DNA of 64,000 nt from JANWXD01 sp037446115 (GCA_037446115.1 JBBIJF010000002.1:209967-273966); one strand, 5' to 3'; positions 34,300 through 43,188 are shown, numbered from the stretch's first letter. Numbers and translations are program-made. Notes: a model not told the origin generated them from the letters alone.

Positions 34300-34872
34300 A
34301 TGACACTGTGGCTGTGGTTGGGCGTGGCGCTGGCCGCTCAGTTCGGTCCGAAGGACCAGCGCGCACTGCCGCCGTTCGACCTCGAGCGCGTGCGTCCCGG
34401 AGAGGTCGCCCCCGATTTCACCTTGCCCGCGGCAAACGGCAAACCCGTGAGCCTGTCGGATTACCGCGGCAAGAACGTCGTGCTCGTATTCTACCGGGGT
34501 TATTGGTGACCTTACTGCACGGCGCAACTGGTCGAGTTGCACAAGCTCCTGCCGGAGCAACGAAAGGCCGACACGGTCATCCTCGCCGTAAGCCCGGACC
34601 CCCTGGACAAAATCGGCCAGATGGCGGCGAAGGTGGAACAGCAATCCGGCGTCAAGTTTGCGATCACACTCTTGAGCGACGCCGACCACCGCGTGATTGA
34701 CCGTTACGGGCTGTTGAACGAAACCGCGGCAAAGCAGAACCGTTTTCTTCCCCACCCGACCACGTACGTCATTGACCGCGAGGGCGTGGTCCGGTGGAAA
34801 TTCACGGAGAAGGACTACCGGATCCGTCCGACCAATGAAATGATCCTCCGCGAGCTCGACAAACTCCGGTAA
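34300..34872 (+). CDS. Predicted selenoprotein: peroxiredoxin/AhpC-TSA-like protein with UxxC motif (TGA at 34507 read as selenocysteine)
   Basis: The frame from ATG 34300 (GGAGG 7 bases upstream) reads through one TGA at 34507-34509 and ends at TAA 34870-34872, giving 190 residues with selenocysteine at 70. Before it lies a hydrophobic leader (MTLWLWLGVALAAQ) and the redoxin opening VAPDFTLPAANGKPVSLSDYRG, ending VLVFYRGYW. After it come PYC and TAQLVELHKLLPEQ. Homologues in this family read RGYWCPYC, so the TGA stands exactly at the first catalytic cysteine, giving U70-P-Y-C73. Both halves are in the same frame and both are typical of the fold, ending with PTTYVIDREGVVRW. A SECIS-like hairpin follows the TGA. 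A nonsense mutation is the alternative but would have to hit this one codon. SelA, SelB and SelC genes are not in the window. Confidence 0.88.
34507..34540 (+). promoter_or_regulatory. Bacterial SECIS element candidate
   Basis: After the TGA (34507-34509), GCAACT (34524-34529) pairs with AGTTGC (34535-34540), closing the loop GGTCG (34530-34534). The apical loop starts 20 bases after the TGA and opens with G-G-U. Known bacterial SECIS elements lie directly downstream of UGA with an apical loop 16-37 bases away and a guanine among its first two bases. The E. coli fdhF loop also contains GGUC. Confidence 0.8.
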
Positions 34873-34893
34873 CCCCGGAACGCTCGGCGCAGC

Positions 34894-34899
34894 TATAAT
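34894..34899 (+). promoter_or_regulatory. TATAAT box 8 bases before the next start codon
   Basis: A perfect -10 hexamer ends 8 bases before the ATG at 34908. This spacing implies a transcript with almost no leader. No -35 box is seen. Confidence 0.5.
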
Positions 34900-34907
34900 C
34901 ACAGGGC

Positions 34908-35687
34908 ATGACGCGGCGGGGCTTTCTGCTCGCACCCAGTGCGGCGGCGCTGGGGTGGACTCAGACAAGGACGCGGTTCCCGACGGAGGTCGCGCGCAAA
35001 GTCGAGCTCGCCTTTCCCACTCCGGGCCCGCAGCCGAACGGCTTGCAGGCCACACCCGGCGGGCTGTGGATTCTGGATCAGAAGACCAACCGGGCTTCCC
35101 TGGTCTCCTACGAAGACGGCCGCCCGCTGCGGGAGATCGAAACGGAATCCGACCGCGGCAGCGGGATCACTTTTGACGGCGAAGCGCTTTGGATTGCCTC
35201 GACCTACGATGCTCTGCTGCTGCGTGTGGATCCGGGCTCGGGACGTACTTTGAAGAAACTGCCGGCGCCGGGCGCCGGTGTGGTGAAGTGGGGAACGCGC
35301 GGCTCGAATCCCGCGGTCACGGGCGCCCACGGACTGGAATTTCGCCGCAACCAACTGTGGGTGGCCGTGCCGCCCGCCGTCACGATCTATGTCCTTCATC
35401 CGGAGGACGGATCCGTGCTGCGCTCCTTTGCGGCGCCCGGCGTGAGGCCCCACGGGCTCGGCTGGGATCCCGACGGAGCGCTGTGGTGCGCGGAAAGCAA
35501 TTACCGGGCTTTTTTCAAGATCGCCCCCGCCTCGGGCCGAATCCTGAGACAGATCTTGCTGCCTGCCGCCGAGCCCGAGGTGAACGGTGCGGTCGTCGTA
35601 CCGCACGGGATGACGGTGTGGAACCGCCAGATCTGGTTCTGCGTGGCCGAGACGGCGCAGGTGTACCGCCTGCCACTGGAGGGCTGA
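34908..35687 (+). CDS. Tat-exported beta-propeller protein
   Basis: The 259-residue product starts with a Tat-like signal (MTRRGFLLAPSAAALG). Repeated blades follow: GLQATPGGLWILDQKTN, GITFDGEALWIASTYDALLLRVDP, GLEFRRNQLWVAVPP and GLGWDPDGALWCAESN. The pattern is of the NHL/virginiamycin B lyase-like propeller class. No catalytic residues can be assigned. It stands between the selenoprotein and the formamidase-like gene on the same strand, each 35-45 bases apart. Confidence 0.8.
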   Translation: MTRRGFLLAPSAAALGWTQTRTRFPTEVARKVELAFPTPGPQPNGLQATPGGLWILDQKTNRASLVSYEDGRPLREIETESDRGSGITFDGEALWIASTYDALLLRVDPGSGRTLKKLPAPGAGVVKWGTRGSNPAVTGAHGLEFRRNQLWVAVPPAVTIYVLHPEDGSVLRSFAAPGVRPHGLGWDPDGALWCAESNYRAFFKIAPASGRILRQILLPAAEPEVNGAVVVPHGMTVWNRQIWFCVAETAQVYRLPLEG

Positions 35688-35729
35688 GCGCCCCGCGAAA
35701 CGGATTCCAGGGGCCAAAAGGAGGACGCG

Positions 35730-36731
35730 ATGAAACCCTGGCTGCTGATGGCGCTGGTTCCGGCCGCCGCCGGAGCCGCAGAAACGCATCACGTCGTGGC
35801 GCAGGTCTACTACCACACCTTTTCGCGCTCCCATCCGGTGCTGCGCAAAATCCGGCCGGGCGATATCGTCGTGACGCGGACGATTGACGCCTTCGGCATT
35901 GACGAACGCGACCTCCAGCGCGCGGCGCCATCCAATCCCCTCACGGGGCCTTTCTACATCGAAGGCGCCGAGCCGGGAGACGCCCTCTACATCCGGTTCC
36001 GCAAAATCCGGATGAACCGCAGGTGGGGCTGGAGCGCGTATCGCCTGGGACTGTTTGCGCTGACGCCCGACTACGTGGAGTCCGTTTACTCGAAACGCTA
36101 CAAGCCGGATTTGGTCTACAAAGGCAGGGACGATCTGGTTCCGTGGGATCTCGATCCGGAACGAAATCTGGTGAGGCTCCGGGAGCCGGTGAGCCGCCGC
36201 ATCCGGCTGGAATTCCCGGCCAGGCCCATGCTGGGATGTGTGGGGGTGGCGCCCGAAGGGGACTTCGCCCCGACCTCGCGGCCCTCCGGAGCCTACGGAG
36301 GGAACTTGGACTACAACGAAATTACCGAAGGTGCGACGGTCATCCTGCCCGTCTACCATCCCGGCGCGCTGCTGTTTCTCGGCGACGGTCACGCGCTGCA
36401 GGCCGATGGGGAGCCCTCCGGCACCGGCGTCGAGACGTCCATGGACGTCGAGTTCACGACCGAAGTGCGCAAGAGAGCGGATCTGGCCGGGCCGCGAGTG
36501 GAGACCGCGGAGGAGATCATCAGCATCGGCAGCCAGCCCGAGTTCGCCAGTTCCCTCGACCGCGCCCTCCAGATCGCCACCACGGACATGGTGCGGTGGC
36601 TGGTTTCCGACTACCGCCTGGAACCCTGGGCGGCGCACCTGTTGATCGCATACCAGGGCCGCTATCAGGTCATCACCGCGGCAGGCTCCATGGCGCTGAA
36701 GATACCGAAACGCTACCTTCCCAAGGACTGA
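35730..36731 (+). CDS. Secreted acetamidase/formamidase family protein
   Basis: The family hydrolyses short amides to the acid and ammonia with bound metal. The 333-residue protein has family marks GPFYIEGAEPGDALYI, PMLGCVGVAP, GGNLDYNEI and GDGHALQADGE. It also has an N-terminal signal peptide (PWLLMALVPAAAGAA), which points to a periplasmic enzyme, whereas most characterised members are cytoplasmic. AAAGGAGG precedes the ATG. The real substrate is unknown. Confidence 0.87.
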   Translation: MKPWLLMALVPAAAGAAETHHVVAQVYYHTFSRSHPVLRKIRPGDIVVTRTIDAFGIDERDLQRAAPSNPLTGPFYIEGAEPGDALYIRFRKIRMNRRWGWSAYRLGLFALTPDYVESVYSKRYKPDLVYKGRDDLVPWDLDPERNLVRLREPVSRRIRLEFPARPMLGCVGVAPEGDFAPTSRPSGAYGGNLDYNEITEGATVILPVYHPGALLFLGDGHALQADGEPSGTGVETSMDVEFTTEVRKRADLAGPRVETAEEIISIGSQPEFASSLDRALQIATTDMVRWLVSDYRLEPWAAHLLIAYQGRYQVITAAGSMALKIPKRYLPKD

Positions 36732-36779
36732 AGTGGCGTCATTTCGCAAAGCGGAGACGCGGCAGTCGGATCCCGGTGC

Positions 36780-36965
36780 CTACCGCAGGATGCGGGCCGG
36801 GAGCAAAAACAGAGCGCGGATCAGCTCGAAGACACTTGTCACCACGATCCCAAGCAGCCGGAAGGGCAACAGCAGGACCCAGATAAGGGGATAAACGAGC
36901 AGCGCCGCGATGGCCAGGGGCCAGCACAACACCAGCAGGATGCAAAATAGCAGCAATTTCACCAT
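36780..36965 (-). CDS. Small hydrophobic membrane protein
   Basis: The 61-residue product is nearly all hydrophobic, with two membrane segments (LLLFCILLVLCWPLAIAALLV and LLGIVVTSVFELIRALFLL) and basic ends. It is a single gene converging on the formamidase-like gene. No ribosome site is obvious. The 117 bases upstream (36966-37082) hold nothing I can name. Confidence 0.5.
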   Translation of the reverse strand: MVKLLLFCILLVLCWPLAIAALLVYPLIWVLLLPFRLLGIVVTSVFELIRALFLLPARILR

Positions 36966-37082
36966 CCGCGCACCCGCTTAAGAAGTACGCAAGGAGCCGC
37001 GAAACGTTCCTCTTTTTTGCCGCACACCCCGGGCGGCGCCAGGCGGTAATTCGCGGTTCACCGCACCTGCGGCGTCCGGGCG

Positions 37083-39074
37083 TCAACCACGACCACGCCG
37101 GCGCCCCGGCACGGACATCAGACAGGCCGCCAGACCGGCGAGCCAAGCCGCCCATGCTGCCGCGCGAGCCAGCCGCATCGGGCGCCCTCCGTCGTAAATG
37201 AGCTCGACACGGCAGGCTCCCGAACAGTTCGGTTCCACGACGATCTGCCCGAGGGGATCGCCATAGAGGCGCACGGGGCGGCCGCCGGCGATGGCGCGCC
37301 AGCCGGGATGGTAACTGATCTGAACCGACAGCACTTGGTCCGGGGTGAGTTCGGCCGCAATCACGGCCGCATGCCGGCTGGTCCACGCAAATTGCGCCTC
37401 CCCTCGCAGCGGATCCTCCAGAGCGGAGACGTAGGCGCGTATGGGTTCCACGTCCAGGCCGTGGAGCGGCGCACGCGGCGGCAGATCGGCCCGGCGCATC
37501 GCGTGCGCCAGGGATTTCCGCGGCCGCCCCAGATCGTAAACGGTCATGCCGTCCAGACGCGCCGCCTCGTTTAGCAGCCCTTCGAATTTCCGCGGATTCC
37601 GAAAGGGTTTGTAAATCTCGCGGCTGTCCGGCCCGCTCACCGCCACCAGGTCCACGCCGTAGGCCTTCAGCCACAGCACCGCAACCTCGCCTTCGCGCGA
37701 GCCGGCGCCATCGCCCGAAAGAATCTGGTAGCGCACATGAGGCGACAGCGGATTGACGGCCCCTTGATCGAAACCGCCTGCCAGTTGCGGCGTGTCTGTG
37801 AAGGCGTTGAGGAAAAAGCCGACGGAACCCGGAACCATCACGCGGCCCCCGGCGGCGTTGCGTTCCAACCAGTGTGCCACGCGGTACTCGATCGTCTGCT
37901 CGATCGCCACGGGACGGATCATCCGCCGGGCATAGCGCTCATACCGGACGAAAGCGTACCCGCATGCGACGATCACGGCGCAGACCGCCCCGATGCGTCG
38001 GGAGCGGGGCAGGCGGGACCAGAAGGTTGCCAAAACCAGAGCAGCCAGGAGCGCCAGCGCCATCTCCATCTCGAGGTGATAGCGCTCGGGCTGCGGAACG
38101 GCCCGCAGGCCGGCCCAGTATGACGCCAGCGGAACCCCGCAGGCGGGCAGGGCGAATAGCAACGCGAAGGCGGCCGCTTCCGAGCAGCGTCGGCGGCGAC
38201 ACCACCACCGCAGAAAGAATCCAGCCGCCACCAGGCAGGCCCCAAACAGCCAGCGGTTCGCCGAAAGCTCGCCGCTCAGCCAGCGCTCCCCGTGGCGGAT
38301 CGTGCGGATCGTGGACGGAGGAATCCAGGAGCACGCCAGTGCGTAGGCCCAGACCGCCACGCCGGAAGCCAGGGCCCACCGCCGCCAGGAGCCGTCGGCT
38401 TGTGCGAGCAACCACGCAAAGGCGCCCGCCGCCAGCGCCGCCGCTCCCAGCCAGTTCGTCAGCGCAACCGCGGCCAGTCCGGTAGCTGCCGCAAACCCGC
38501 GCGCCGCGCCTGGCCGCCGCAGCGCAGACATCAGCAACAGCAAGGCGGCGGGAATCAGGGCCATCGCAACCAGGTGCGGTCCCTCGCCGTACTGAACCAG
38601 GGCCTGCAAGCGCCGCGCGTGCCACACGCTTCCCGCGTCCTGGCGCACCGCAGCCGCCAGCCAGCAGGAGGGCGAAAACAGCGAGTACATCAGTCCCGCC
38701 GCCAGCGCCGGCCACAGCGCGCGATACAGCACCAGCGCCAGCCAGAACAGCGTGACCGGACCGGCGGCGTAAGACACAGCCGCCAGAATGTGGTAGGCCC
38801 GAGCAGGCGCCAGTCCGGTTAGCGCGGACAGCCCGCCTGCGACGAGCGGGACCAGGGGCGGATACGTGTTCTCGAACGGAATCCCGCCGTACCACAAGGG
38901 GAACCAGGTCAGGTCGCCCCGGTTGCGCGCCACCCAGCGCGCCAGGGCGATGTGCGTGCCTTCGATGGAACCCATCTGATCGAGCCACTCGATCCACAGC
39001 AGATTCCGGACGATCCACATGTTGAGGAAAAACAGAAACAGCGAAGCGGCGAGCGGGCGGATCTTCGGCGACAA
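37083..39074 (-). CDS. Polytopic membrane protein, PTPS-related/GT-C-like
   Basis: The 663-residue protein has ten or more membrane helices, an early luminal loop with WYGGIPFENTYPPLVPLVAG, and a soluble C-terminal region of about 200 residues before a last helix. The loop pattern resembles 'PTPS-related' membrane proteins and lipid-linked-sugar glycosyltransferases of the GT-C fold, which act outside the cytoplasm. I start at the TTG at 39074 because a perfect TATAAT ends 6 bases before it and the first helix begins shortly after. An ATG further in would cut the first helix. Confidence 0.7.
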   Translation of the reverse strand: MSPKIRPLAASLFLFFLNMWIVRNLLWIEWLDQMGSIEGTHIALARWVARNRGDLTWFPLWYGGIPFENTYPPLVPLVAGGLSALTGLAPARAYHILAAVSYAAGPVTLFWLALVLYRALWPALAAGLMYSLFSPSCWLAAAVRQDAGSVWHARRLQALVQYGEGPHLVAMALIPAALLLLMSALRRPGAARGFAAATGLAAVALTNWLGAAALAAGAFAWLLAQADGSWRRWALASGVAVWAYALACSWIPPSTIRTIRHGERWLSGELSANRWLFGACLVAAGFFLRWWCRRRRCSEAAAFALLFALPACGVPLASYWAGLRAVPQPERYHLEMEMALALLAALVLATFWSRLPRSRRIGAVCAVIVACGYAFVRYERYARRMIRPVAIEQTIEYRVAHWLERNAAGGRVMVPGSVGFFLNAFTDTPQLAGGFDQGAVNPLSPHVRYQILSGDGAGSREGEVAVLWLKAYGVDLVAVSGPDSREIYKPFRNPRKFEGLLNEAARLDGMTVYDLGRPRKSLAHAMRRADLPPRAPLHGLDVEPIRAYVSALEDPLRGEAQFAWTSRHAAVIAAELTPDQVLSVQISYHPGWRAIAGGRPVRLYGDPLGQIVVEPNCSGACRVELIYDGGRPMRLARAAAWAAWLAGLAACLMSVPGRRRGRG

Positions 39075-39080
39075 CGCCCG

Positions 39081-39107
39081 ATTATAGTCCCGGCCGCCGT
39101 CTACACT
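39081..39107. promoter_or_regulatory. Divergent -10 boxes for the membrane-protein gene and glpD
   Basis: TATAAT on the minus strand (39086-39081) ends 6 bases before the TTG at 39074. TACACT on the plus strand (39102-39107) ends 7 bases before the glpD ATG at 39115. Both spacings fit leaderless transcripts. No -35 boxes are evident. Confidence 0.55.
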
Positions 39108-39114
39108 GAAAGCG

Positions 39115-40563
39115 ATGGGACCCGAGGACCGGCGGCGGAACATCGAGCGGCTGAAAAAGGAAACGTTCGATGTGCTCATCCTCGGCGGCGGCATCAACGG
39201 CGCGGGCGTGGCCCGCGACCTCATGCTGCGTGCCGCCGCCAACGGCGTTTCTCTCACCGTCGGACTCCTCGAGCAGCGCCATTTCGCCTCGGGAACCAGC
39301 AGCAAGAACTCGCAGCTGATTCACGGCGGCTTGCGGTACCTCAAGTACCTGAAGTTCGGCCTGGTGCGCGAGAGCCTGCGCGAGCGGCAGCGGCTGTTGC
39401 GCATGGCGCCCCATCTGGTCGAGCCGCTGCCCTTCTTGCTGCCCATGTACGGCTGGCGACGGCGGCTGTTCTACGAAGCTGGCCTGCGCCTTTACGACGC
39501 CCTGGCAGGGGCCGCGCAGGTAGGCGAGCGCCGCAGCCTGTCCCCCGACGACGTAGCCGCCCTCGAGCCGGAACTCGTGCGCGACGGCCTTGCCGGCGGC
39601 GCGATCTTTTACGACTGCCGCGTACGTGCGGCGCGCTTTGTGCTGGAGAACGTTCTGGACGCGGCCCGGCGAGGCGCCGCGGTCGCCAATTACGTGCGGG
39701 CCGGAGATTTCGATCGCGAAGGCCGTCTCTGGCGCGTGGCAGTCACTGAGATGCTCACCGGCGAACGGTTCGAGGTGCGGGCGCGCCTCATTGTGGACGC
39801 GCGGGGCCCCTGGTCCGGTGAGGGCGTGCGCCTGGTGCGCGGGTCGCATCTGGTGTTGCCCAGGATCACGTCCGGCCGGCGCGCCATTGCGCACTTCGAC
39901 GAGCAGGGCCGGATCCTCTTCTTCATCCCCTGGGGCGCTCGGGGCGAACTCACGCTGGTCGGCACCACGGATGTAGAGCATACGACCGGACCGGAGGAAG
40001 TGCGCATCTCGGCCCAGGAGTGGGAGTACTTGACGGGCGCCGTGCGCCGGCTGTTCCCGCGCGCGGCCGGCCTGGCACCCGTCTCCGCCTACAGCTCGCT
40101 GCGGCCTCTGGTCGCGCGCGGTCGCGGCTCCCCCACCGCGGCCAGTCGCGAGCACCGCATCTGGGCATCGCCGGAGGACCTCATCCACATCGCAGGCGGC
40201 AAGTACACCACTTACCGGCTGATGAGCGAGCAGGCGGCCGATCTGGCCTGCCGCCGCGTGGCGCCCACCCTGGCCGGCGTGCACGTCACCGAGAATGCGC
40301 CGTTGCCGTCGCCGCTTGCGCCACCCATCGAGGAGCTCCCGCTCGAACAGCAGGCCGCGCGCGCCGTCGACTGCGAGATGGCCCAGCGGCTCGTGGATCT
40401 GCTCTTCGTTTCCACCTACGCCGGTTACGAACGCCGCTGGGACCGCGATTCGCTCGAGCCATGGGCCGCGGCCATGGGCAGGCGGCTGGACTGGGACGCC
40501 CCGAGGGTGGAGGAAGAGATCGCGCTGGCGCTCCGCGTGGCGAACGTGGGTCTCCGGCCGTGA
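39115..40563 (+). CDS. glpD: FAD-dependent glycerol-3-phosphate dehydrogenase
   Basis: GlpD oxidises glycerol-3-phosphate to dihydroxyacetone phosphate at the membrane and passes electrons to quinone. The FAD site is LGGGINGAG at 23-31, and GTSSKNSQLIHGGLRYL and RYLLF-type glycine motifs follow. WGARGELTLVGTTDVEH and IAGGKYTTYRLMSEQAAD are strongly conserved. At 482 residues it is on the short side, with a reduced C-terminal domain. The stop overlaps the next start as GTGA. Confidence 0.92.
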   Translation: MGPEDRRRNIERLKKETFDVLILGGGINGAGVARDLMLRAAANGVSLTVGLLEQRHFASGTSSKNSQLIHGGLRYLKYLKFGLVRESLRERQRLLRMAPHLVEPLPFLLPMYGWRRRLFYEAGLRLYDALAGAAQVGERRSLSPDDVAALEPELVRDGLAGGAIFYDCRVRAARFVLENVLDAARRGAAVANYVRAGDFDREGRLWRVAVTEMLTGERFEVRARLIVDARGPWSGEGVRLVRGSHLVLPRITSGRRAIAHFDEQGRILFFIPWGARGELTLVGTTDVEHTTGPEEVRISAQEWEYLTGAVRRLFPRAAGLAPVSAYSSLRPLVARGRGSPTAASREHRIWASPEDLIHIAGGKYTTYRLMSEQAADLACRRVAPTLAGVHVTENAPLPSPLAPPIEELPLEQQAARAVDCEMAQRLVDLLFVSTYAGYERRWDRDSLEPWAAAMGRRLDWDAPRVEEEIALALRVANVGLRP

Positions 40564-41429
40564 AGCCGCGCCAGTTGTTCCGGCTGCTGCGCGGTTGCGT
40601 GACGCGTGCCTGGGAGCATAACGCCTTCGGTGTCGCCAAGGGCGCCACCTATTCGGCCCTGCTGGCGTTTTTTCCTCTCCTCACAGCCACGGCGGCGGTG
40701 CTGGTCCAGATTCGCGCCGAGCCGGTCACGCGCGTGCTGTCGCGGGCCCTTTCCCGCGTGCTCCCGCCCGGAACCGAACAGCTCGCTCTGGACTATTTCC
40801 GCGTGCACGGCCAGCGGCCCAACGAACTACTGATCGTCGCCTCCGTGGTCTCGGTGTGGGCCGCGTCCCGGGTGATGACGAGTCTGATGGAGGGATTCAA
40901 CGCCGCCTATGGCGTCGCCGTCGAGCGCCCGTTTCTGCGGCAGCAGGCGATGGCGATTTTACTCGTCTTTGCGGCCATTGTCCCGGCGTTGGTGGCTTCG
41001 GTCGTCATTCTCCTCGGCGCCCGCACCGAGCAGATGCTGATCGGATGGCTCGGGCTCGTGCCCGCGGGCCAGATGTTCGAGGACTGGGTGGCGTGGGCAG
41101 GCACGGCCTCTCGCTACGGGATTGCTTTCGGGACGACCGTACTGGTCACCGCCCTCCTGTACAAGCTCGGCCCGAATCGCCCGCAGCGGTGGCGCTGGGT
41201 GTGGCCGGGAGCGCTGCTGGCAACGCTGCTGTGGCTGGCCGCCACAATGGTGTTTTCCTGGTACGTGCGCAACATCGCGGATTACAACATCCTCTACGGC
41301 TCCATCGGCGCCGTCATCGCCCTGATGATCTGGATGTACGTGCTTGCAGTGGTGGCGCTGCTCGGCTGTGAGTTCAATGCCGAATATGAGCGCCTCCTCC
41401 GGCAGCGGCGCCGGCCGCAGCCGCGGTGA
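40560..41429 (+). CDS. YihY/BrkB-family membrane protein (first copy)
   Basis: The 289-residue protein has six membrane helices and family segments AKGATYSALLAFFPLLTA, VMTSLMEGFNAAYGV and YNILYGSIGAVIALMIWMYV. YihY proteins were once called RNase BN in error; their role is unclear. The GTG at 40560 overlaps the glpD stop, giving translational coupling. A second family member lies at 52421-53389. Confidence 0.88.
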   Translation: MKPRQLFRLLRGCVTRAWEHNAFGVAKGATYSALLAFFPLLTATAAVLVQIRAEPVTRVLSRALSRVLPPGTEQLALDYFRVHGQRPNELLIVASVVSVWAASRVMTSLMEGFNAAYGVAVERPFLRQQAMAILLVFAAIVPALVASVVILLGARTEQMLIGWLGLVPAGQMFEDWVAWAGTASRYGIAFGTTVLVTALLYKLGPNRPQRWRWVWPGALLATLLWLAATMVFSWYVRNIADYNILYGSIGAVIALMIWMYVLAVVALLGCEFNAEYERLLRQRRRPQPR

Positions 41430-41507
41430 CCCCCGTGCGTGATTCCGCCCTCTCCGCGATCTCGCCGTCTGCGAGTTTTCGCCCGGGCCCGGCACTAATG
41501 TATTGAG

Positions 41508-43160
41508 GTGCTATTTGGCCTGCCGGCGTGGGTGGACGGGATTATCGCGGAGCTGCTGCTGCCGCTGGCGATCTTCCTGATCCTGAGCGGGCTGGACGAT
41601 CTGTTCCTGGATCTCGCTTTGGTGGCGCACCGCCGCCGCAACGGTGCGGCGCCTCCGGCGGATACCGGCGATCTGCCCGAGAAGCGCATCGCCGTCTTCA
41701 TTCCGCTGTGGCGGGAACACGAGGTGATCGAGGGGATGCTCGCGCACAACCTGGCGGCCGTCCGCTATGCGAATTACCAGGTGTTCCTGGGTGTTTACCC
41801 GAATGATGAGTCCACGCTGGCGGCGACGCGGCGCGCCGCGCAGCGCCATCCCAACGTCCACGTCGCCATGTGCCCTCATGACGGGCCGACCTCGAAGGCC
41901 GATTGCCTGAACTGGATCTATCAGCACATGCTGCTCCAGGAGGAGCAGACCGGAGAGCGCTTCGATCTTGTGGTGACGCACGACGCCGAAGACATCCTGC
42001 ATCCGGAATCGCTTCGCCAGATCAACCGCTACGCCGATGCCTACGACATGGTCCAGATTCCCGTGCTGCCGCTTCCCACGCCCCTGCACAAGCTCACCCA
42101 CGGCGTCTACTGCGACGAATTCGCCGAGTACCAGACCAAGGACGTACCTCTGCGCAAACGCTTGGGCGGATTCCTTCCCTCCAACGGCGTGGGAACGGGC
42201 TACACGCGACGCGCCCTCCAGGCGCTGGCGGAATCCTCCGCCAACCGCGTCTTCGAGCCCGAGTGCCTGACTGAAGATTACGAGAACGGTTACCGGCTTC
42301 ACCGCCTGGGCTTCCGGCAGGTCTTCACCGCGTGGGAGTTTTCGAGCGGCAGGCCGGTGGCCACCCGGGAGTATTTTCCGCAGAAGTTCCGGCAGGCCGT
42401 CCGCCAGCGCACGCGGTGGGTGCTCGGCATTGCGCTGCAAAGCTGGGAGCGCCACGGCTGGGGTGCGCGGCTCGGGGAGCGGTACTGGTTCTGGCGGGAC
42501 CGCAAGGGCCTGATCGGCAACCCTGTCAGCCTGCTCAGCAACTGGATCTTCCTCTACGGAGCGGCGACGTGGGCGGTCAGCCGGCTCCGCGACACGGTCT
42601 GGGGGCTCGCGGCGGCGCTCGACCACGTCCTCGCCCCCTGGCTTGCGGCGGCTGTGCTCCTGCTCACCGCGGTGCGCACCGGCGTGCGCATGGGCTGCGT
42701 AGCCCGCTTTTACGGATGGCGCTTCGCGCTTGGCGTGCCCGTGCGCATCGTTTGGGCCAACTGGCTGAACACGCTCGCCACGATCGCCGCCGTGGGGAGG
42801 TATGCGGCGGCCCGGCTGGCCAACCGGCCGCTCGTGTGGGTCAAGACCGAACACCGCTATCCCACGCAGGAGGCGCTGGTCCACATGCGGCTGATCAGCC
42901 CCGAGGAACTGGAGAGGCTGATCGAGCGCGTCGAGCCGCACGCCGTCCGCCGTGAGGTCGCGCGCGCATTCCCGGCCAGGGTGGTCCGCCAGTGGCGCGT
43001 TCTGCCCTTCCGGGTGGAGGAAGGCGCACTGTTTGTGGCGACCCCCGAGTCGCCGGCGCCGGCCGTGCGCCGCGAGCTTGCCCGCTTTACCCGGCTGGAA
43101 ATCCGCTTCCATCTCGTCACCGCCGAAAACTACGAAGAACTGGTGCGGCTGCTGCTTTAG
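41508..43160 (+). CDS. NfrB-type family 2 glycosyltransferase with C-terminal MshEN-like domain
   Basis: NfrB proteins are inner-membrane glycosyltransferases, first known as phage N4 adsorption factors, and are controlled by cyclic di-GMP. The 550-residue product has an N-terminal helix, the transferase domain with FIPLWREHEVIEGML, THDAEDILHP, TEDYENGYRL and the QRTRW motif, then several helices. The last 70 residues (ARVVRQWRVLPFRVEEGALFVATP) look like the MshEN/GspE N-terminal domain, which binds cyclic di-GMP. The GTG at 41508 follows TAATGT by 6 bases. The NfrA partner is not in the window. Confidence 0.85.
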   Translation: MLFGLPAWVDGIIAELLLPLAIFLILSGLDDLFLDLALVAHRRRNGAAPPADTGDLPEKRIAVFIPLWREHEVIEGMLAHNLAAVRYANYQVFLGVYPNDESTLAATRRAAQRHPNVHVAMCPHDGPTSKADCLNWIYQHMLLQEEQTGERFDLVVTHDAEDILHPESLRQINRYADAYDMVQIPVLPLPTPLHKLTHGVYCDEFAEYQTKDVPLRKRLGGFLPSNGVGTGYTRRALQALAESSANRVFEPECLTEDYENGYRLHRLGFRQVFTAWEFSSGRPVATREYFPQKFRQAVRQRTRWVLGIALQSWERHGWGARLGERYWFWRDRKGLIGNPVSLLSNWIFLYGAATWAVSRLRDTVWGLAAALDHVLAPWLAAAVLLLTAVRTGVRMGCVARFYGWRFALGVPVRIVWANWLNTLATIAAVGRYAAARLANRPLVWVKTEHRYPTQEALVHMRLISPEELERLIERVEPHAVRREVARAFPARVVRQWRVLPFRVEEGALFVATPESPAPAVRRELARFTRLEIRFHLVTAENYEELVRLLL

Positions 43161-43188
43161 CTGCCGCCCGTTCCCCCCTCCGGCACGC

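Noticed and set aside
34507..34509. In-frame TGA as a nonsense mutation making a pseudogene
   Set aside because: It falls exactly on the catalytic cysteine position, both sides keep frame and protein character, a good ribosome site precedes the gene, and a SECIS-like hairpin follows.
34899..36749. Open frame of 616 codons on the minus strand
   Set aside because: It covers two well-supported plus-strand genes and has antisense-type composition without motifs.
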